Of a DNA stretch of 64,000 nucleotides, positions 25,800 through 33,956 are shown piece after piece; position 1 is the stretch's first letter; each line of letters starts with the position of its first letter. The notes beneath the pieces are model-generated. The model worked only from the letters and a program-made list of their open reading frames with translations. It was not told the DNA's origin and did not search any database. The stretch is from Limnoglobus roseus (GTDB lineage Bacteria > Planctomycetota > Planctomycetia > Gemmatales > Gemmataceae), in NCBI RefSeq assembly GCF_008254045.1, contig NZ_CP042425.1:8074163-8138162 (forward strand). The letters are read 5' to 3'. The translations under genes were made by a program, and so were the position numbers.

Positions 25800-26729
25800 A
25801 TGCCTCTGAATCGTCGCTCGTTTCTCGCCGCCTCGGCCGCCGGCCTCGCGGCCGCAAGTCACCCGTCGGTCGCAAACGCCGCAGACACGAAGCCGAAGGT
25901 GCGGAACCCCATCGGCGTCTCGACCTACTCGTTCTGGCAGTTCAAGAACGCCGACCTCCGCAGCATCGAGAAGTGCATCGACCTCGCGGCCGAGATGGGC
26001 TTCGACGCCGTGGAGATTCTGCACCGGCAGATGACCGACGAGTCGGACGGCACTCTGCAAAAGATCAAGAGACACGCCTTCGTCAACGGCTTGTCGTTGT
26101 GCGGATTCTCGACGCACCAGGGGTTCCTCTCGGCGTCGAAGGAGACGCGCCAGAAGAACGTGGACCTGACGATCAAGCAGATCGAACTCGCCTACAAGAT
26201 GGGCATCCCCACGATGCGGGTGAATACCGGCAGGTGGGAGACGAGCAAGAACTTCGATGAACTGATGAAGAACAAGGGCATCGAGCCGCCGACCGCGGGC
26301 CACACCGAGGAAGAAGGCTTCGGTTGGGCCATCGACAGTCTGACCGCGTGTCTGAAAACGGCCGAGAAGTGCGGCGTGACACTCGGCCTCGAAAACCACT
26401 GGGGCCTCGGCCGCACGCCGGAGGGCGTCCTGCGGATCGTGGACGCGATCAAGTCGCCGTGGCTGCAAGTGACCCTCGACACGGGCAACTTCCTCGAAGA
26501 CCCCTACGACAAGTTGGAGAAGCTCGCCCCGAAGACGGTGCTCCTTCAAACGAAAACGTACTACGGCGGCGGCACGTGGTACACGCTCGACCTCGACTAC
26601 GACCGCATCGCGAAGATCATGCGGAAGGCCAACTACAAGGGCTACGTCTCGCTCGAATTCGAGGGCAAGGAAGACGCACGAACGGCCGTGCCGAAGAGTC
26701 TGGAGTTGCTGCGCAAGGCGTTCGGCTAA
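25800..26729 (+). CDS. Tat-exported sugar phosphate isomerase/epimerase-like protein
   Basis: 309 residues. The N-terminus NRRSFLAASAAGLAAASHP is a twin-arginine signal, so the folded protein is exported. The TIM-barrel follows, with GVSTYSFWQFKNADLRSIEK at the first strand. Likely metal ligands are Glu in LGLENHWG, Asp in QVTLDTGNF, and Glu in GYVSLEFEGKED. The normally conserved His of the late strands appears replaced by Gln/Lys (VLLQTKTYY). Proteins of this type are abundant in planctomycetes and may process sugars released by periplasmic degradation; the substrate is unknown. It converges on nuoC so tightly that the two stop codons overlap. Confidence 0.88.
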   Translation: MPLNRRSFLAASAAGLAAASHPSVANAADTKPKVRNPIGVSTYSFWQFKNADLRSIEKCIDLAAEMGFDAVEILHRQMTDESDGTLQKIKRHAFVNGLSLCGFSTHQGFLSASKETRQKNVDLTIKQIELAYKMGIPTMRVNTGRWETSKNFDELMKNKGIEPPTAGHTEEEGFGWAIDSLTACLKTAEKCGVTLGLENHWGLGRTPEGVLRIVDAIKSPWLQVTLDTGNFLEDPYDKLEKLAPKTVLLQTKTYYGGGTWYTLDLDYDRIAKIMRKANYKGYVSLEFEGKEDARTAVPKSLELLRKAFG

Positions 26730-27241
26730 CGACAGCGGATGTCGTGGTACTCTAGCGGGTACTCGAAGTCTTTCCGAAGCGGGTGGCCGACCCAGTCGTC
26801 GGCCATCAGGATACGCCTCGGGTCGGGGTGGCCGGTGAAGCGGATGCCGACGAGGTCGTACACCTCGCGTTCGTGCCAGTCGGCCGTCCGCCATAGGTGG
26901 CTGACCGTCGGCACTTCGGGCAGTTCTCCCGTCACGCCGTCCTTCCATCGCGGGAGGATCACCTTCAGAGTGAACCGTCGGCCGGGGAACGCGACGCTCG
27001 ACAGGTGGTACACGACTTCCAAGTGCGGTTCGAAGCCGGCCTTCGCGACCTTCTTGGCGTCCGTCTCCAGATAGTCCACGCCAGAGATGTTATTCAACAG
27101 GTCGAACCGCAGTCGTGGGTCATCGCGGAGAAAGCGACAGACCTCGACCAACGCGACGACTTCAACAGTCGTCGGCTCGCCGGCCGAAACCGTGCCGGGA
27201 AACTGTTGAAGCAGCAGCGCATGAACGTCCGCAGATGTCAT
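26726..27241 (-). CDS. nuoC: NADH-quinone oxidoreductase subunit C (complex I 30 kDa subunit)
   Basis: 171 residues from the ATG at 27241. The family signature is at the end: WRTADWHEREVYDLVGIRFTGHPDPRRILMADDWVGHPLRKDF. The N-terminal half has the typical LRFDLLNNISGVDYLE. NuoC belongs to the peripheral arm next to NuoD and NuoB. It is the last gene of a nuoI-A-B-C block, 8 bp after nuoB. In most bacteria nuoD follows or is fused; here the next gene is unrelated and convergent, with stop codons overlapping by 3 bp. Confidence 0.93.
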   Translation of the reverse strand: MTSADVHALLLQQFPGTVSAGEPTTVEVVALVEVCRFLRDDPRLRFDLLNNISGVDYLETDAKKVAKAGFEPHLEVVYHLSSVAFPGRRFTLKVILPRWKDGVTGELPEVPTVSHLWRTADWHEREVYDLVGIRFTGHPDPRRILMADDWVGHPLRKDFEYPLEYHDIRCR

Positions 27242-27249
27242 CTCACCCC

Positions 27250-27870
27250 TCACGCCTTCGCAGGTTTCGCCTGTTCCTTCTGAGCCTTTTGCGCTTCCAG
27301 CGTCTTCTCCGGCGTGCCGTACTCGTCCGGCAACTGCACGCGGCCGGTGCGTGTCGGCACAAGCAGTGGGTCCGCGGTCGGTTCCTTGGCGATCGTTTTC
27401 ATCGTGCGAATCTTGTCCTGCACCCGCATCAGACCTTCGAGCAACGCCTCCGGTCGCGGCGGGCAGCCGGGCACGTAAACGTCCACCGGCACGACGAGGT
27501 CCACGCCCTTCACGACGTTGTAGCCGTACTTGTAGTACGGCCCGCCGCCGCAGGTGCAGGCGCCCATCGCGATCACGAACTTCGGGTCGGGCATCTGGTT
27601 GTACAGTCGCCGCACGCGCTCGGCCATCTTCAGGTTGACGGTGCCGGCCACGACCATCAAGTCCGCCTGCCGCGGCGTCGCCCGGAACGCTCCGGCCCCG
27701 AAGCGGTCGATGTCGTACCGTGGCCCGCCGACGGCCATCATCTCGATGGCGCAGCACGCGAGGCCGAACGTCATCGGCCACAGCGACGACTCGCGCGCCC
27801 AATTGATGGCGCTGTCGAGACTGGTGACGACGAAGCCGTCTTCGAACCGGTTGCCGAGGAGTGGGGGCAT
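27250..27870 (-). CDS. nuoB: NADH-quinone oxidoreductase subunit B (cluster N2 subunit)
   Basis: 206 residues from the ATG at 27870; a TTG one codon earlier is less likely. The four ligands of 4Fe-4S cluster N2 are visible: the adjacent Cys pair in TFGLACCAIEMM (about residues 39-40), Cys in MGACTCGGGPYY (about 104), and Cys in VPGCPPRPEAL (about 136). The C-terminal tail of about 30 residues is Lys/Gln/Ala-rich and not conserved. NuoB passes electrons to quinone together with NuoD. The start codon overlaps the nuoA stop by one base (TGATG), so translation is probably coupled. Confidence 0.96.
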   Translation of the reverse strand: MPPLLGNRFEDGFVVTSLDSAINWARESSLWPMTFGLACCAIEMMAVGGPRYDIDRFGAGAFRATPRQADLMVVAGTVNLKMAERVRRLYNQMPDPKFVIAMGACTCGGGPYYKYGYNVVKGVDLVVPVDVYVPGCPPRPEALLEGLMRVQDKIRTMKTIAKEPTADPLLVPTRTGRVQLPDEYGTPEKTLEAQKAQKEQAKPAKA

Positions 27871-28409
27871 CAAACGACCTCCGATTCGACGTGTGGAACT
27901 CGTGCGGTTTCAGCGACGGATACCGGCTCGTGCGATTCCAGGCTCCGGACCCATTCCAGGTCGCCACGCTTCCAGAGGTAGGCGAAGCCGACAAGCAGGA
28001 TGGCGAAGAAGACCAGCATCTCGAAGAACGCGAACTGCGCAAACGCCTGGGCCGCCGCTGCGTCCGGCAGTCGCAATTGACCCGGTGTGAGACGGTTGGC
28101 GATCTCCACCCGTTGCGGCTCACTTAGGGATGGGTCGGCCAGTTGGTTCGCGCTGCCGAAGACGACGGCCCACGGGAAGAAGAACGCGATTTCCACGTCG
28201 AAGATCACGAACAGCAGGGCCACGACGTAAAATCGCAGATCGAACTGCACCCACGCCGGGCCGACCGGCTCTTCGCCGCACTCGTAGGCCTCGCCCTTCT
28301 CGGCCGTCGGCTTGTCCGGCCGCACGAACCAGCCGACGACGAGGTTCGCCGACAGCAACATCGCGCCGACGGTCACGAACACGAGCAGGCAAACGACGAG
28401 TGCGGTCAT
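27870..28409 (-). CDS. nuoA: NADH-quinone oxidoreductase subunit A
   Basis: 179 residues, longer than the usual 120-150. Three membrane helices are present: the first within TALVVCLLVFVTVGAMLLS, the second in FYVVALLFVIFDVEIAFFFPWA, and the third in FFEMLVFFAILLVGFAYLW. The signatures are the loop YECGEEPVGPAWVQFDLRFY and the FDVEIAFFFPWA helix. An insertion of about 40 residues between helices 2 and 3 (LSEPQRVEIANRLTPGQLRL) explains the length. NuoA is in the membrane arm near the quinone site. Its start overlaps the nuoI stop by 4 bp (ATGA). Confidence 0.94.
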   Translation of the reverse strand: MTALVVCLLVFVTVGAMLLSANLVVGWFVRPDKPTAEKGEAYECGEEPVGPAWVQFDLRFYVVALLFVIFDVEIAFFFPWAVVFGSANQLADPSLSEPQRVEIANRLTPGQLRLPDAAAAQAFAQFAFFEMLVFFAILLVGFAYLWKRGDLEWVRSLESHEPVSVAETARVPHVESEVV

Positions 28410-28924
28410 ACCTTCGTCCACACGGGCAGGCTGATCTTCTTCGACTCGTGGACGGCGGTCGGGTTGAGCGTGTCCTGCCCCCACGCCACCGCGAGCGGCA
28501 GTTTGGCGTAATCGACGACGCAGCCGTCGCGGGTGTAGCAACTGATGTCGTGGTTCGACCCCATGAAGATGCAATCGACCGGGCACGGGTCCACACAGAG
28601 CGCACAGAACATGCACTTCGTGTAGTCGATCTTGAAGCCCGTCACCATGAACCCCTTCGCGGGCGGCGGGGCCTTCTCCTTGTCGATGTAAATGCAATCG
28701 ACCGGGCACGCGCGGGCGCACTTGTCACAGCCGATGCAGGTCGTCAGGTCGAAGCGGTGGTAGCCGCGGTACCGCGGGCGGATCGGAACAGGCTGTTCCG
28801 GGTACGCGAACGACGTGGTGAACGGCTTGCGGCGATAGGTCTGGAGGAAGGTCGAGAGGGTCACGAACATGCTGGACGCGAGAGTCGATGTCGCGCGGCC
28901 GACGTTGCGAAGCCAGTGAATCAT
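28406..28924 (-). CDS. nuoI: NADH-quinone oxidoreductase subunit I (2x[4Fe-4S])
   Basis: 172 residues from the ATG at 28924. Two ferredoxin motifs, CIGCDKCARACP and CMFCALCVDPCP, bind clusters N6a and N6b. An N-terminal amphipathic helix (TLASSMFVTLSTFLQTYRRK) anchors it to the membrane-facing side of the peripheral arm. GAGG occurs 8-14 bp upstream. It is the first gene of the block nuoI-nuoA-nuoB-nuoC, an order I do not know from standard complex I operons, where nuoI sits far downstream of nuoC. Confidence 0.95.
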   Translation of the reverse strand: MIHWLRNVGRATSTLASSMFVTLSTFLQTYRRKPFTTSFAYPEQPVPIRPRYRGYHRFDLTTCIGCDKCARACPVDCIYIDKEKAPPPAKGFMVTGFKIDYTKCMFCALCVDPCPVDCIFMGSNHDISCYTRDGCVVDYAKLPLAVAWGQDTLNPTAVHESKKISLPVWTKV

Positions 28925-28977
28925 CGGCGTCTCCTCTCGTGCGAGCGAGCACGCCGATGATTCTACCAACAAATCGA

Positions 28978-29646
28978 CTACTGGACGCCCGAGATCCGCT
29001 GATCGGTCACGTGCGGGATGTGCTTCCAACTCGTGCGGAGGGCCAACTTCTTCACAAGCTCCGTCTTGTACTGGCCGGCGGGCATGCTATCGGCCGGCTT
29101 GGACTCAAGCGGGGCATCGACGAAGTACTGGGCGAACTCGTCGCCGGTCGCCGTTTCGTGGACGACGACGGTCGCGCTCGACTGGCCCATGTACATGTTC
29201 CGGCCCGTCCCCGGTTCGTACAGGTTGAAGGCCGTGATCGTCATTTCCAGGGTGTACTCGGCCCCGAGTTCCTTGCCGATGTCGGCGGCGTTCATCGACC
29301 GCCAGCTCGGGTGCGACGCCTTGTATCGGTCGAGCTTCGTCTGGTTGACGACCGTGACGTGCGGCTTCTTGTCCTTCGTCTGCTCGTCGAACATGCGGAC
29401 CATCGCCGACGTGATGTCGCGGTCCAGCCCGGCGAATTCCAGGCTGCCGACGGGCGAGTTCACGAGCACGGCGACCACGACTTCGCGTTTGTCCTTCTTC
29501 GGCTCAAACGCCTTCGCCTCGGCCGGGGCGCGCTGGTCGCCCCGGAAGAGGAAGTAGCTGAGCGACGCCGGATCGCACCCGGCCCCGGCCAACAGAAGAA
29601 TCGCCATGACGCAGCCGCGGCGGAGCCACAGCAAAGACTGGTTCAT
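28978..29646 (-). CDS. Lipoprotein of unknown function
   Basis: 222 residues from the ATG at 29646. The signal peptide ends in the lipobox LLLAGAGC, so the mature N-terminus is a lipidated Cys. The mature part opens with a Lys/Glu-rich linker and then an alpha/beta domain with VVVAVLVNSPVGSLEF, HVTVVNQTKLDRYKAS and GKELGAEYTLEMTITAFNLYEPG, which resembles planctomycete lipoproteins with a CsgG/TolB-N-like fold. That resemblance is weak and by eye only. It is 20 bp downstream of the DUF2752 gene on the same strand, so the two probably form an operon. Confidence 0.8.
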   Translation of the reverse strand: MNQSLLWLRRGCVMAILLLAGAGCDPASLSYFLFRGDQRAPAEAKAFEPKKDKREVVVAVLVNSPVGSLEFAGLDRDITSAMVRMFDEQTKDKKPHVTVVNQTKLDRYKASHPSWRSMNAADIGKELGAEYTLEMTITAFNLYEPGTGRNMYMGQSSATVVVHETATGDEFAQYFVDAPLESKPADSMPAGQYKTELVKKLALRTSWKHIPHVTDQRISGVQ

Positions 29647-29666
29647 CCGTGAACCCCCCAGGATGG

Positions 29667-30191
29667 TCAGAACACCAGAACCCAGACCCACCGCGCGATC
29701 ATCAGCACGAGGATCACGCCGACCGCGAAGGTGAGGAACATTTCCCCGTTCCGCACCCACAACAGTCGGCCGCGGACCGCCCCGTACAACCCCCACGGGA
29801 TCAGGCCCAACCAAAACACGGCCAGCAGCGTGCCGACCCAGTTCGCCTTCAACGAATTCCACACGTCGGCGTGAGCCAGGAGGGCGAAACTCGTGGTCAT
29901 GCCGCACGACGGGCACGGTTTGCCGTACATCACCATCATGTTGCACGGCGGCATGCCCAACTGCGTATGCGTCGCCTGACTCAGCGGCGTGCCGTCCTCG
30001 GAATACGGGTGTAGCCACGCCGCGATGCCGAGGACCGTCAGGAAGCCGAAGGCCATAATGGCCAGGAGCACCCGGGCGAACCGGCCGATTCGCTCGGTCG
30101 CGGGAACCCACAGGTGTTCCTCGTGCCGCCACTGCACCGGCCGAACGATCGGCGGGTTGGGTGACACGGCACCTGGTTCTTGATCGGGCAC
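29667..30191 (-). CDS. DUF2752 family membrane protein
   Basis: 174 residues from a GTG at 30191; a GTG at 30281 in the same frame would add 30 residues but overlap the divergent tilS start. The DUF2752 signature GKPCPSCGMTTSFALLAHAD is present. It is preceded by a first helix (LLAIMAFGFLTVLGIAAWL) and followed by LLAVFWLGLIPWGLYGAV and FLTFAVGVILVLMIARWVW. These proteins have two conserved Cys and a Gly-Met-Thr motif in a re-entrant loop; their function is unknown. The stop is 20 bp before the lipoprotein gene. Confidence 0.82.
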   Translation of the reverse strand: MPDQEPGAVSPNPPIVRPVQWRHEEHLWVPATERIGRFARVLLAIMAFGFLTVLGIAAWLHPYSEDGTPLSQATHTQLGMPPCNMMVMYGKPCPSCGMTTSFALLAHADVWNSLKANWVGTLLAVFWLGLIPWGLYGAVRGRLLWVRNGEMFLTFAVGVILVLMIARWVWVLVF

Positions 30192-30273
30192 GATAGCCTC
30201 GGTGTTGGGAGAATCAAGGCGAGTTCGGCCACTCGCGAGAATGTTTCCAAATTGTACCGGAGCGAGAGGAATT

Positions 30274-31209
30274 GTGGTCACGATCCCCGACGCGATCCGC
30301 GCGTTCTTCGCAGTTCACGCCATTCCCCCCGGCGGCGTCGCGGCCGTGTCCGGCGGACCGGACAGCGTGGCCTTGCTGCGGGGTTTGGTCGCGGCAGGGT
30401 GTGGGCCGATCACCGTGGCTCACGTCAACCACCAACTTCGCGGGACAGAATCGGACGCCGACGAAGGCTTCGTGCGAGAACTCGCCACCTCACTCAGCGT
30501 GAACGTCCGTTCGGCCCGGCTGCCGGTCCCGCCGCGGGAGAACCTCGAATCCGCCGCCCGCCGTTTGCGGTACGAGTTTCTGCAATCAGTCGCGGCCGAC
30601 GTGTCGGCCAACTGGATCGCGACCGGCCACACGGCCAACGATCAAGCGGAGACGGTGCTGCACCGCCTGATCCGCGGCACGGGCGTTCAGGGATTGCGAG
30701 GGGTTGCCCCGAAACGAGGCAACATCATCCGCCCGTTGCTGCACGTCTCACGGGCCGACGTGTTGGCCTACCTTGCCGCGACGGGCCAACTGACCCGCAC
30801 CGATTCCACGAACGCGGACCGCCGCTTCACCCGGAACCGCATCCGGCACGATCTGCTGCCGCAACTGAAGGACTTCAACCCCGAGATCGTCCCGATTCTC
30901 GGCCGACTGGCGGAACAGTGCGATGACGTTTTCGCATACTTGGAGCGAGAAGCCGAAGAACTCTTGCGGCGGGTCGAACGCCCGCGGGCAGGATCGCTGT
31001 TGATCCTCGACGCGACCGCGTTGGAACCGTCGCCGGCCGTGCTGGTGCGTGAAATGTTTCGGCTGCTGTGGCGGCGCGAAGGGTGGCCGATGGACGGCAT
31101 GACCTACGCCCACTGGCAACGAGTTGGATCGCTACAACCGGCAGACTACCCCGGCGGCGTACAACTGCGGCGCATCGGCCGGGTGGTTCAACTTTCGCGG
31201 CGCTCGTAA
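30274..31209 (+). CDS. tilS: tRNA(Ile)-lysidine synthetase
   Basis: 311 residues from a GTG at 30274, preceded by AGAGGA at good spacing; an upstream in-frame start lacks this. TilS ligates lysine to C34 of the CAU-anticodon tRNA-Ile, making it read AUA. The ATP-pyrophosphatase P-loop is AVSGGPDSVALL, followed by HVNHQLRG, IATGHTANDQAETVLHRLIRG and the RNRIRHDLLPQL segment. The protein is shorter than E. coli TilS (about 430) because the C-terminal domains are reduced to about 90 residues. The essential role in decoding AUA makes this a housekeeping gene. It precedes purH by 40 bp on the same strand. Confidence 0.9.
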   Translation: MVTIPDAIRAFFAVHAIPPGGVAAVSGGPDSVALLRGLVAAGCGPITVAHVNHQLRGTESDADEGFVRELATSLSVNVRSARLPVPPRENLESAARRLRYEFLQSVAADVSANWIATGHTANDQAETVLHRLIRGTGVQGLRGVAPKRGNIIRPLLHVSRADVLAYLAATGQLTRTDSTNADRRFTRNRIRHDLLPQLKDFNPEIVPILGRLAEQCDDVFAYLEREAEELLRRVERPRAGSLLILDATALEPSPAVLVREMFRLLWRREGWPMDGMTYAHWQRVGSLQPADYPGGVQLRRIGRVVQLSRRS

Positions 31210-31249
31210 AACATCCTTCTGAGACTCTGAACCTTGAACCTGGTGTGAA

Positions 31250-32845
31250 ATGCTCCGTCCGATTCGCCGTGCGTTGTTCTCCGTGTCCGATAAGACCGGC
31301 CTCGTGGAGTTCGCCACCGAACTGCACACGAAGTACGGCGTGGAACTGATCGCCACCGGCGGCACGAAGAAATCGCTCGCCGACGCCGGGCTGCCGGTGA
31401 AGGACGTGAGCGAGTTGACCGGCTTCCCGGAAATCCTCGACGGCCGCGTGAAGACGCTACACCCGGCCATCTACGCCGGGCTGTTGGCCAAACGGAGCAA
31501 GCCGGAGCACATGGCGACGCTGGCCGAGCACAAGCTGCCGGAAATCGACCTGGTGGTGTGCAACCTCTACCCGTTCGAGCAGACGGTCGCGAAGCCCGGC
31601 GTGACGGAAGCGGAGGCGATCGAGAACATCGACATCGGCGGCCCGTGCATGGTGCGAGCGGCGGCGAAGAACTTCGACGCCGTCACAATCGTGGCCGACC
31701 CGAGCCTGTACGACGAAGTGATGGGCCAAGTCGCCGAGAACCAGGGGTCGTTGACACGGGAGTTCCGCCGGGAGTTGGCGTCGGTCGCGTTCCAACTGGT
31801 CAAGCAGTACGACGAGGCCATCGAGGAATACTTCCTGAGCACCGGCGAAGACGCGAGCGGGGACACGCCGACCGACCCCGATCAAAGCATGTGGGACGAC
31901 GAGTTCGACCCGCCGTTCAACCTCCTGCAAACGCTGCGGTACGGCGAGAACCCGCACCAGAGGGCCGCGTTCTACGCCGACTTCGAGGTGGACCGCCCCT
32001 GCGTCGCGACGGCCGAGCAACTGCACGGCAAGGAACTCAGTTACAACAACATCCTCGACCTCGACTCCGCCCTGAACCTCGCCCGCGAGTTCACCGGCCC
32101 CGCCGCGATTGTCGTGAAGCACAACAACCCGTGCGGGGCGGCTACCGCACCGACCCTCGCAGAAGCGTTCCAACTGGCGTGGGACGGCGACCCGCTCTCG
32201 GCCTTCGGCGGCATTCTCGCGTTCAACCAGGACGTGGACGAAGCCACGGCACAGGCGATCATGACCGGCGAACGGTTCGTCGAGTGCATCGTCGCGCCGG
32301 CGTACTCCGAGGCCGCGCTGACACTCCTCAAGGGGTGGAAGAAGAACGTCCGCCTACTGAAGACAGGGCCGCTTTCCGGCGCCCCCGAAGGGTTGGACTA
32401 CCGCCGCGTGGACGGCGGATTGCTCGTGCAAACGCGAGACGTGGGGGCCGACGACGTGGCGAAGTGGGAAGTGAAAACGAAACGGCAACCCACGCCCGCC
32501 GAACGCGACGCCCTGTGGTTCGCGTGGTTGGCGTGCAAGCACGTGAAGTCGAACGCGATCGTCCTGGCGAGTGACACGCAACTCGTCGGTGTCGGGGCCG
32601 GGCAGATGTCGCGGGTGGTCTCGGTGGGCATTGCCGTGCAAAAAGCCGGCGAGCGGTCGAAGGGATCGGTGCTGGCGTCGGATGCCTTCTTCCCGTTCCC
32701 GGACAACGTGGAACTCGCGGCGGCGGCCGGCGTGACGGCGATCGTGCAGCCGGGCGGCAGCGTGAAGGACGCGGAAAGCATCGCGGCGTGCGACAAGCAC
32801 GGCATCGCGATGCTGTTCACCGGCGTGCGGCACTTCCGGCATTAA
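31250..32845 (+). CDS. purH: Bifunctional AICAR formyltransferase / IMP cyclohydrolase
   Basis: 531 residues, the normal length. It carries out the last two steps of IMP synthesis. The N-terminal MGS-like cyclohydrolase domain (about residues 1-200) begins RRALFSVSDKTGLVEFA and includes ATGGTKKSLADAG and GGPCMVRAAAKNFDAV. The C-terminal formyltransferase domain includes LRYGENPHQRAAFY, the catalytic Lys-His of VVKHNNPCGAA, GGILAFN, and the closing QPGGSVKDAESIAACDKHGIAMLFTG. No other purine gene is adjacent. Confidence 0.97.
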   Translation: MLRPIRRALFSVSDKTGLVEFATELHTKYGVELIATGGTKKSLADAGLPVKDVSELTGFPEILDGRVKTLHPAIYAGLLAKRSKPEHMATLAEHKLPEIDLVVCNLYPFEQTVAKPGVTEAEAIENIDIGGPCMVRAAAKNFDAVTIVADPSLYDEVMGQVAENQGSLTREFRRELASVAFQLVKQYDEAIEEYFLSTGEDASGDTPTDPDQSMWDDEFDPPFNLLQTLRYGENPHQRAAFYADFEVDRPCVATAEQLHGKELSYNNILDLDSALNLAREFTGPAAIVVKHNNPCGAATAPTLAEAFQLAWDGDPLSAFGGILAFNQDVDEATAQAIMTGERFVECIVAPAYSEAALTLLKGWKKNVRLLKTGPLSGAPEGLDYRRVDGGLLVQTRDVGADDVAKWEVKTKRQPTPAERDALWFAWLACKHVKSNAIVLASDTQLVGVGAGQMSRVVSVGIAVQKAGERSKGSVLASDAFFPFPDNVELAAAAGVTAIVQPGGSVKDAESIAACDKHGIAMLFTGVRHFRH

Positions 32846-32852
32846 TTAGGCG

Positions 32853-32882
32853 AAAGCCCATGCACGGCCGTGCGTGGGCTTT
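32853..32882. terminator. Hairpin terminator between purH and the ABC ATPase gene
   Basis: A 14-bp stem with one mismatch or wobble (32853-32866 with 32869-32882) flanked by AAA and TTT lies between convergent stop codons. Confidence 0.7.
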
Positions 32883-32887
32883 GTCGG

Positions 32888-33889
32888 TCATCCCAGTCCG
32901 TGGCCGACCAGTTCGATGAACACATCTTCCAGCGTCGGTTCGACCTTCTTGAGCGTCTGAATCTTGCCGCCCCCGGCAATGACGCCCTGCACCACGCTGC
33001 CAATGATTGAATCTTCCTTTAGGGCGACCTTCAGTTCCACCGTCGTCGGCGTTTCCGTTCGCGTGGCCTGATGAACGCCGGGGAGTTTCGATACGTCGGA
33101 CAGCACGTCCCGGCCGGGCGAGAGGCTCAGTTCGAAGATCGGGTACTCCTGCACCTTCCGCTTCAGGTTCGCGGGGGTATCGCAGGCGAGTACCTTGCCC
33201 TGGTCGATGATCGCGAGGCGGTCACAGAGTTCGTCGGCCTCGGCCATGTAGTGCGTCGTCAGCAGCATCGTGCGGGCCGGGTTCTCCTTCATCCACTCCT
33301 TGATGAAGCCGCGGATGTTGCGGGCGGCCGTCACGTCGAGGCCGAGCGTCGGCTCGTCGAGGAAGAGGATTTTCGGGTCGGTGATGAAGCCGCGGCAGAA
33401 GTTCATCTTCTGCCTTTGACCCGTCGAAAGATGGCTCAGCCGCGAGTTCGCCTTCTCGGTCAGGCCGACGATGCCGAGCATGCGGTCGATCCGTTTCGCG
33501 ACGAGTTCGTTCGGCACGCCGTAGATGCGGCTGAACATCCAGAGGTTTTCGCGGACGTTGAGAATGCCGTAGCCACTCGTTTCGCCGCCGGACACCATGT
33601 TGATGATCGGGCGGAGTTGTTTGGCGTGCGTCACCACGTCGAGGCCGTCGATCTCGGCGGTGCCGGCCGTCGGAGCGAGGAGCGTCGTGAGAATCTTGAT
33701 GAGCGTCGTCTTGCCGGCCCCGTTCGGGCCGAGCAAGCCGAACAGTTCGCCGGGGCGAACTTCGAGGTCGACGCCGCCGAGCGCGACGAAGTCTTTGACT
33801 TCCTCGGCCTTCCTGCGGCGGAGCCAGCCCTTGCGCGGCTTTCGATAGAGGCGGGTCAAACCGACGGTGCGAATCGCTGGAACTTCCAT
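32888..33889 (-). CDS. ABC transporter ATP-binding protein (ABC-2/drug-export type)
   Basis: 333 residues from the ATG at 33889. Walker A is GPNGAGKTT, the Q-loop region is NMVSGGET, the signature is HLSTGQRQKM (LSTGQ in place of LSGGQ), Walker B is ILFLDEPTLGLD, and the switch is TTHYMAEADELCDR. A C-terminal domain of about 90 residues (FELSLSPGRDVLSDV) resembles the DUF4162-type tail of ABC-2 exporters. A basic insert (KPRKGWLRRRKAEE) follows the first strand. No permease is adjacent on this strand within the window, so the partner must be encoded elsewhere. The family call is secure; the exported substrate is unknown. Confidence 0.9.
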   Translation of the reverse strand: MEVPAIRTVGLTRLYRKPRKGWLRRRKAEEVKDFVALGGVDLEVRPGELFGLLGPNGAGKTTLIKILTTLLAPTAGTAEIDGLDVVTHAKQLRPIINMVSGGETSGYGILNVRENLWMFSRIYGVPNELVAKRIDRMLGIVGLTEKANSRLSHLSTGQRQKMNFCRGFITDPKILFLDEPTLGLDVTAARNIRGFIKEWMKENPARTMLLTTHYMAEADELCDRLAIIDQGKVLACDTPANLKRKVQEYPIFELSLSPGRDVLSDVSKLPGVHQATRTETPTTVELKVALKEDSIIGSVVQGVIAGGGKIQTLKKVEPTLEDVFIELVGHGLG

Positions 33890-33956
33890 ATCGAGAATTG
33901 TAGGCACGCCGTTCGCAAAAGGGTGTGCCGTTCCGCAACCCCCGGAGGCCTTTCCC

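Noticed and set aside
30191..30281. Upstream GTG start for the DUF2752 protein at 30281
   Set aside because: It would overlap the divergent tilS start and its promoter, and the extra residues are low-complexity and not part of the conserved domain.
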